A stretch of DNA of 64,000 nucleotides from Massilia eburnea (lineage in GTDB: Bacteria > Pseudomonadota > Gammaproteobacteria > Burkholderiales > Burkholderiaceae_D). The position numbers and the translations under genes are program-made. Under the pieces are notes generated by a model. That model ran no database searches and was not told the origin of the DNA. It worked only from the letters and a program-made list of their open reading frames with translations. Location of the stretch: assembly GCF_009720745.1 (NCBI RefSeq), contig NZ_WNKX01000018.1, positions 62,001-126,000 on the forward strand. Reading direction: 5' to 3'. Within the stretch, counting starts at the first letter, position 1, and each line of letters opens with the position of its first letter. This document shows, piece after piece, positions 60,618 to 64,000 of this stretch.

Positions 60618-63445
60618 GGCAGCACCCTGCGCAGCGTCCCGATTGCCACCGGCCGCTCCAGCTGGTGGTCAAATCCCGCGCCACGTGCGATAACCTTGTC
60701 ATGCGACTGGTCCGAATCGCTCAGGGCGATATAGGTCGCATGCTCTTCGGGATGCATGGCGCGCAGTTGCCGCGCCAGTGCGTAGCCTTCCACGCCCGGC
60801 ATGTCGGTGCGGATCAGGACAGCATCGGGATGCAGCTCGCGCGCAGTCTCCAGTGCGCTCGGCTCGTCGCCGCAAAGAGCGACCATATGGCCTTCCGCTT
60901 CCAGCGCAGCGGGCAGTTCCGCGTCCTCGTCGTCGTCGCGGTCGACAAGCAGGATATGCAAATGCCGGCCCGTCCCTTCCTGATGTAGCAAAGGCAAGGT
61001 GACGGTGAACGTACTGCCTTTGCCGCGCCCGGCGCTGTCGGCGGTGACCTGCCCGCCATGCAAGCCCACGATGCTTTTCACCAGTGCCAGGCCGAGTCCC
61101 AGACCGCCGCCGCGCCGGTCCGGCGTCAGCTCCGCCTGCGCAAACAGTTCGAACACGCGCGGCAGCAAGTCCGCATCCATTCCCATGCCGTTGTCGGCGA
61201 CCCTGATGACGACATGACCATCCCGTACCTCCGCGACAAGCTCGATACGTCCGCCCTGCTGCGTGTACTTCGCCGCATTGTTCAGGAGGTTGGCCAGCAC
61301 TTGCACCAGCCGGGTGCGATCGCCCAGCACTTCGGCATCGCCGTCGCGCACGTCCAGCGCCAGCTGCTGGTTGCGGGACTCCATCAAGGGCCGCGATTGC
61401 TCGACCGCGTCCGTGACCACATCGGCCACGGTTACTTCTTTCCTTTCGATCGATACCAGGCCGCGCGTCACGCGCGACACATCCATCAGGTCATCGACCA
61501 GTTCCGTCATGTGCTTGACCTGGCGGTCGATGATCTCGCTCGAGCGCTGGATGTATTCGGGATTGCGTCCGCCCATTTTCAGCAATTGCGCCGCCGTGCT
61601 GATCGGCGCCAGCGGATTGCGCAATTCGTGCGCCAGCAAGGCCAGGAAGTCGTCCTTGCGCTGTTCCGCCTCGCGCTGCGGGGTAATGTCGGTATTGGTG
61701 CCCAGCCAGCGCTGCACCTTGCCGTGCTCGTCGCGGATCGGCACGGCGCGCGACAGGAACCAGCGGTACTGGCCGTCCGCGCCGCGCAAGGGGAAGGTAT
61801 CCTCCCATGCTTCCTGGTCCTCCACGATCCGCTTGCGGAATAACGACACTACGCGCTCGACGTGGTCGGGATGGTGAACCTTCGACCATCCCCAGCCCTG
61901 CATTTCCTCGAGGGTGGTGCCCGTGTATTCAAACCAGCGGTTGTTATACCAATAGATCGAACCATCGCTATCCGCCATCCAGGCCAATTGGGGAATGTTG
62001 TCCGCCAGCGTGCGAAAAGTCAGCTCGCTCGATTTCAGCGCTTCGTCGGCAAGCTGCTGGCGCGTGACATCGAGCACCGCACCGGACATGCGCATTGGCT
62101 TGCCTTCGGCATCGCTGGCAACGACTCCCCTGCCTTGCATATAGCGGACGCCGTCGCCGGGCACATTCACGCGGAAGCTTTCGTGATAAGGAACACCGGA
62201 AGCCAATGATTGTTCAATGCCTTTACGCACATTGCCGACATCTTCCGGATGCACCACGTTGAAATAGGAGGAAATCGGACCGCCATCCGCGTCCTCGGGC
62301 GATATGCCGAACATCGCAGCCAGGTTGCTGTCCGCGTGTACGCGGTCCTGCTGGATCTCCCAGGTCCAGGTGCCGATTTCGGCGGCATCCAGTGCAGATT
62401 CAAGGCGCGACTGCGCATCGAGCAAGGCGGCGCGCATTTCCACGCTGTCGTGGATATCGGTGGAAGTGCCCATCCAGCGCACGATCTCGCCGTTTTCATT
62501 CCGCACCGGCAGCGCGCGTGCCAGCGCCCAGCGGTATTCGCCGGAGCGGTGGCGCAGACGGAATTCCATCTCATAGGGCTCGCCGGTAGCCAGGCTATGC
62601 TGCCAGCGCGCCTGCATCAACGGCACGTCATCGGGATGGAACAGGCCCTCCCAGGCATGGCCCTGCGCCACATCTTCCGGCACGCCGGTGTAGTCGTACC
62701 AGCGCTGGTTGAAATAGTCGTGGAAACCATCCGGCAGCGCCGACCACACAATCTGCGGCATGGCGTCGGCAATCGTGCGGAACTTCGCTTCGCTGTCGCG
62801 CATTGCGCGCTCAGCCAGCTTGCGCGGCGTGATGTTGCGGTAAAAGAGCGCCAGGCTTTGCTCCACCGGGTAGACGCGGATCTCAAGCCACATATCCTGG
62901 CCGTTATGGTGGTACACCTGCTCGATGGTAGCGGTGCTGCGCTCCCGCATCGCCTTGCGGTAGGCTGCCGCGATCGGCAACTGCTCCGAACCCGGCCAAG
63001 CCTCCCAGTGCGTCTTGCCGATGAACGCTTCACGCGGCCGGCCGTCGATACGCAGCGCCTCATCGTTGATGCGCTGGATGCGGAAGTCGCTGTCGAGCAG
63101 CACGAAGCCTTCATTGATAGCGTGCAGGATCAGCTCGCTATCGGCTTGCGCGCGGCGCACAAGCGCCAGGCATTTCTGCGGCCCGCCCCTACCGAGGCAC
63201 TTGCGCGCTATTTCGCAGCGGATGGTGCCGCCGCTGTAGGTGATGAGTTCTGCGAGCCAAACAGCATCGTCCAGTTGCTGCTCGCTGCCGACCATCAACT
63301 CGCCTACGCTACGGTGCAACAGATCGTCCGGCGTACAACCCACCAGATCGCAAAACATCCAGTTCGCGGCAAGTATCTTTCCTTCGCCAGAGTACAACAA
63401 CGCGGCGCAAGGAATGAGCTCCACCATTGCATCGTTAGACTCCAT
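60614..63445 (-). CDS. Multi-PAS hybrid histidine kinase with degenerate receiver
   Basis: A 943-residue soluble sensor kinase with no membrane segment seen. About five PAS domains fill residues 1-590 (repeated FRTIADAMPQIVW / FRTLADNIPQLAW and W-x-G-T-x-T-D-I ends). HisKA carries the phospho-His in ALLAHELRNPLAP (about 610). The ATPase has NLLNNAAKYT, DNGMGM and GGGLGLGLALV. The receiver is about 832-943. At the usual phosphoacceptor position, four residues before the MPG Pro, the sequence is IRTDMPG with Arg (codon 60809-60811), and the Lys of the KP pair is Arg (ERPVAIG). Confidence 0.92.
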   Translation of the reverse strand: MESNDAMVELIPCAALLYSGEGKILAANWMFCDLVGCTPDDLLHRSVGELMVGSEQQLDDAVWLAELITYSGGTIRCEIARKCLGRGGPQKCLALVRRAQADSELILHAINEGFVLLDSDFRIQRINDEALRIDGRPREAFIGKTHWEAWPGSEQLPIAAAYRKAMRERSTATIEQVYHHNGQDMWLEIRVYPVEQSLALFYRNITPRKLAERAMRDSEAKFRTIADAMPQIVWSALPDGFHDYFNQRWYDYTGVPEDVAQGHAWEGLFHPDDVPLMQARWQHSLATGEPYEMEFRLRHRSGEYRWALARALPVRNENGEIVRWMGTSTDIHDSVEMRAALLDAQSRLESALDAAEIGTWTWEIQQDRVHADSNLAAMFGISPEDADGGPISSYFNVVHPEDVGNVRKGIEQSLASGVPYHESFRVNVPGDGVRYMQGRGVVASDAEGKPMRMSGAVLDVTRQQLADEALKSSELTFRTLADNIPQLAWMADSDGSIYWYNNRWFEYTGTTLEEMQGWGWSKVHHPDHVERVVSLFRKRIVEDQEAWEDTFPLRGADGQYRWFLSRAVPIRDEHGKVQRWLGTNTDITPQREAEQRKDDFLALLAHELRNPLAPISTAAQLLKMGGRNPEYIQRSSEIIDRQVKHMTELVDDLMDVSRVTRGLVSIERKEVTVADVVTDAVEQSRPLMESRNQQLALDVRDGDAEVLGDRTRLVQVLANLLNNAAKYTQQGGRIELVAEVRDGHVVIRVADNGMGMDADLLPRVFELFAQAELTPDRRGGGLGLGLALVKSIVGLHGGQVTADSAGRGKGSTFTVTLPLLHQEGTGRHLHILLVDRDDDEDAELPAALEAEGHMVALCGDEPSALETARELHPDAVLIRTDMPGVEGYALARQLRAMHPEEHATYIALSDSDQSHDKVIARGAGFDHQLERPVAIGTLRRVLP

Positions 63446-63493
63446 CTCGACATCTTACAAGACCCGTGGAATCAGGCTCGCTCCGGACGTTAC

Positions 63494-63524
63494 AAGGCCA
63501 ACGGGTGCATTGGCCTTTTTCTTT
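63494..63524. terminator. Hairpin between kinase and protease genes
   Basis: AAGGCCAA (63494-63501) pairs with TTGGCCTT (63510-63517) around an 8-base loop, followed on the plus strand by TTTCTTT. Its place between the protease stop and the kinase start suits a terminator for the leftward protease transcript, but the U-run is better on the plus strand. Confidence 0.45.
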
Positions 63525-63539
63525 CTGGAATTTCTGGCC

Positions 63540-64000
63540 TTATGGTAACGGGACAAAGTCAGCGAGGAAGGCACGCGCGGATGGCGTGTCCAAACGGTAG
63601 ATCACATTGCTCTGCACGCACGGCGTGTCTCCCGTGATGGTCGTGCCTGCCAGCATCCTGGTTTCACCGCTGCCGCTGCCGAAGAAATTGGGCCCGCCGG
63701 AATCGCCATAGCAAGTACCGCCGTTGCCGGTGGCATTGTTCTGCGACAGGCGCAGCCAGCTATCGTTCAGTGCACCGAAGGCCGAGACCGACCATTCGCG
63801 CGTGTCCTGGTAAGCGATGGTCCAGCCGCCCTTTCCGTCAAAGCTGCGCTCCTGGCCGCCGTAACCCACGGCTGTGTAAGTCGAGGTGGCCAGCAAGCCA
63901 TTGCCCTTCAAGGTATCGAACAATCCCAGCGTCGGCAACTGCGCTGGCGTCACGTTTGGAATGGGCTGGTCGAACACGATCACTGCAATATCGTGTGGAT
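63540..64000 (-). CDS. Trypsin-like (S1) serine protease, C-terminal part
   Basis: The gene enters from the right edge, so the N-terminus, including any signal peptide and the catalytic His, is outside the window. The visible part starts PHDIAVIVFDQP, with the catalytic Asp in HDIAVI (near 63990), and has the catalytic Ser in CYGDSGGP (near 63700), followed by a Cys pair likely to form a disulfide. A GTG at 63983 should not be taken as its start, because the frame is open to the edge. The protein is probably secreted and ends in DFVPLP. Confidence 0.88.
   Translation of the reverse strand, partial: PHDIAVIVFDQPIPNVTPAQLPTLGLFDTLKGNGLLATSTYTAVGYGGQERSFDGKGGWTIAYQDTREWSVSAFGALNDSWLRLSQNNATGNGGTCYGDSGGPNFFGSGSGETRMLAGTTITGDTPCVQSNVIYRLDTPSARAFLADFVPLP

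Noticed and set aside
1..64000. tRNA, rRNA or CRISPR sequences
   Set aside because: Reading both strands I saw no T-loop/CCA pattern, no rRNA-like stretch and no regularly spaced direct repeats.

Overview
The window looks like a chromosomal segment of a GC-rich, plant-polymer-degrading betaproteobacterium, most likely Oxalobacteraceae (Massilia, Duganella or a relative). This is inferred from the TonB receptor types, the high GC3 codon use, the E. coli-like LexA box and the non-phosphorylative pentose pathway. I saw no rRNA or tRNA gene, integrase, transposase, CRISPR array or phage gene, and no gene-free stretch longer than 300 bases.

Left flank (1-13107), ordinary chromosome: the end of an outer-membrane barrel gene, then a tight plus-strand cluster (FadL-like porin, DUF2059 protein, AraC-type regulator, a MshEN-like protein with an internal signal sequence, an SRPBCC protein). 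These are followed by a DUF4019 protein, a FadR-type regulator, an M28 peptidase, gluQ, small secreted or membrane proteins, an alpha/beta hydrolase, and a divergent lysR/mdtH pair. The FadR-type and M28 genes converge on a 103-bp nested inverted repeat that supplies the stop codon of both.

Centre (13228-57607), about 44 kb: an almost uninterrupted locus for arabinose- and galactose-containing plant polysaccharide, with arabinogalactan or arabinan as the best guess. It holds two TonB receptors, a GPH permease and a complete YtfQRT-YjfF-type ABC importer for furanose sugars. The hydrolases are four GH43 proteins in different predicted locations plus GH51, GH127, GH2, GH35 and GH105, with a DUF2264 protein and a BNR_4 propeller protein alongside. 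Sugar oxidation is encoded in full. One SDR dehydrogenase and an SMP-30 lactonase feed L-arabinonate dehydratase, an FAH-family dehydratase and ketoglutarate semialdehyde dehydrogenase. The De Ley-Doudoroff genes dgoD-dgoK-dgoA handle galactonate. Two related GbpR-type LysR regulators sit near the two ends. A second SMP-30 gene in the dgo operon has lost its metal ligands. A small Cys-rich/redox trio (38514-40556) interrupts the locus.

Right flank (57758-64000): a cytosolic 5'-nucleotidase gene behind a perfect LexA box, truC, a Ser-rich small protein, a degenerate EAL-domain protein that meets a multi-PAS hybrid histidine kinase tail to tail (the kinase receiver lacks its phosphoacceptor Asp), and the 3' part of a secreted trypsin-like protease gene.

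Working model (inference): oligosaccharides cross the outer membrane through the TonB receptors and are trimmed by periplasmic or surface hydrolases. Free arabinofuranose enters by the ABC importer and oligomers by the GPH permease for cytoplasmic GH43. Both sugars are then oxidised, L-arabinose to 2-oxoglutarate and D-galactose to pyruvate plus glyceraldehyde 3-phosphate.
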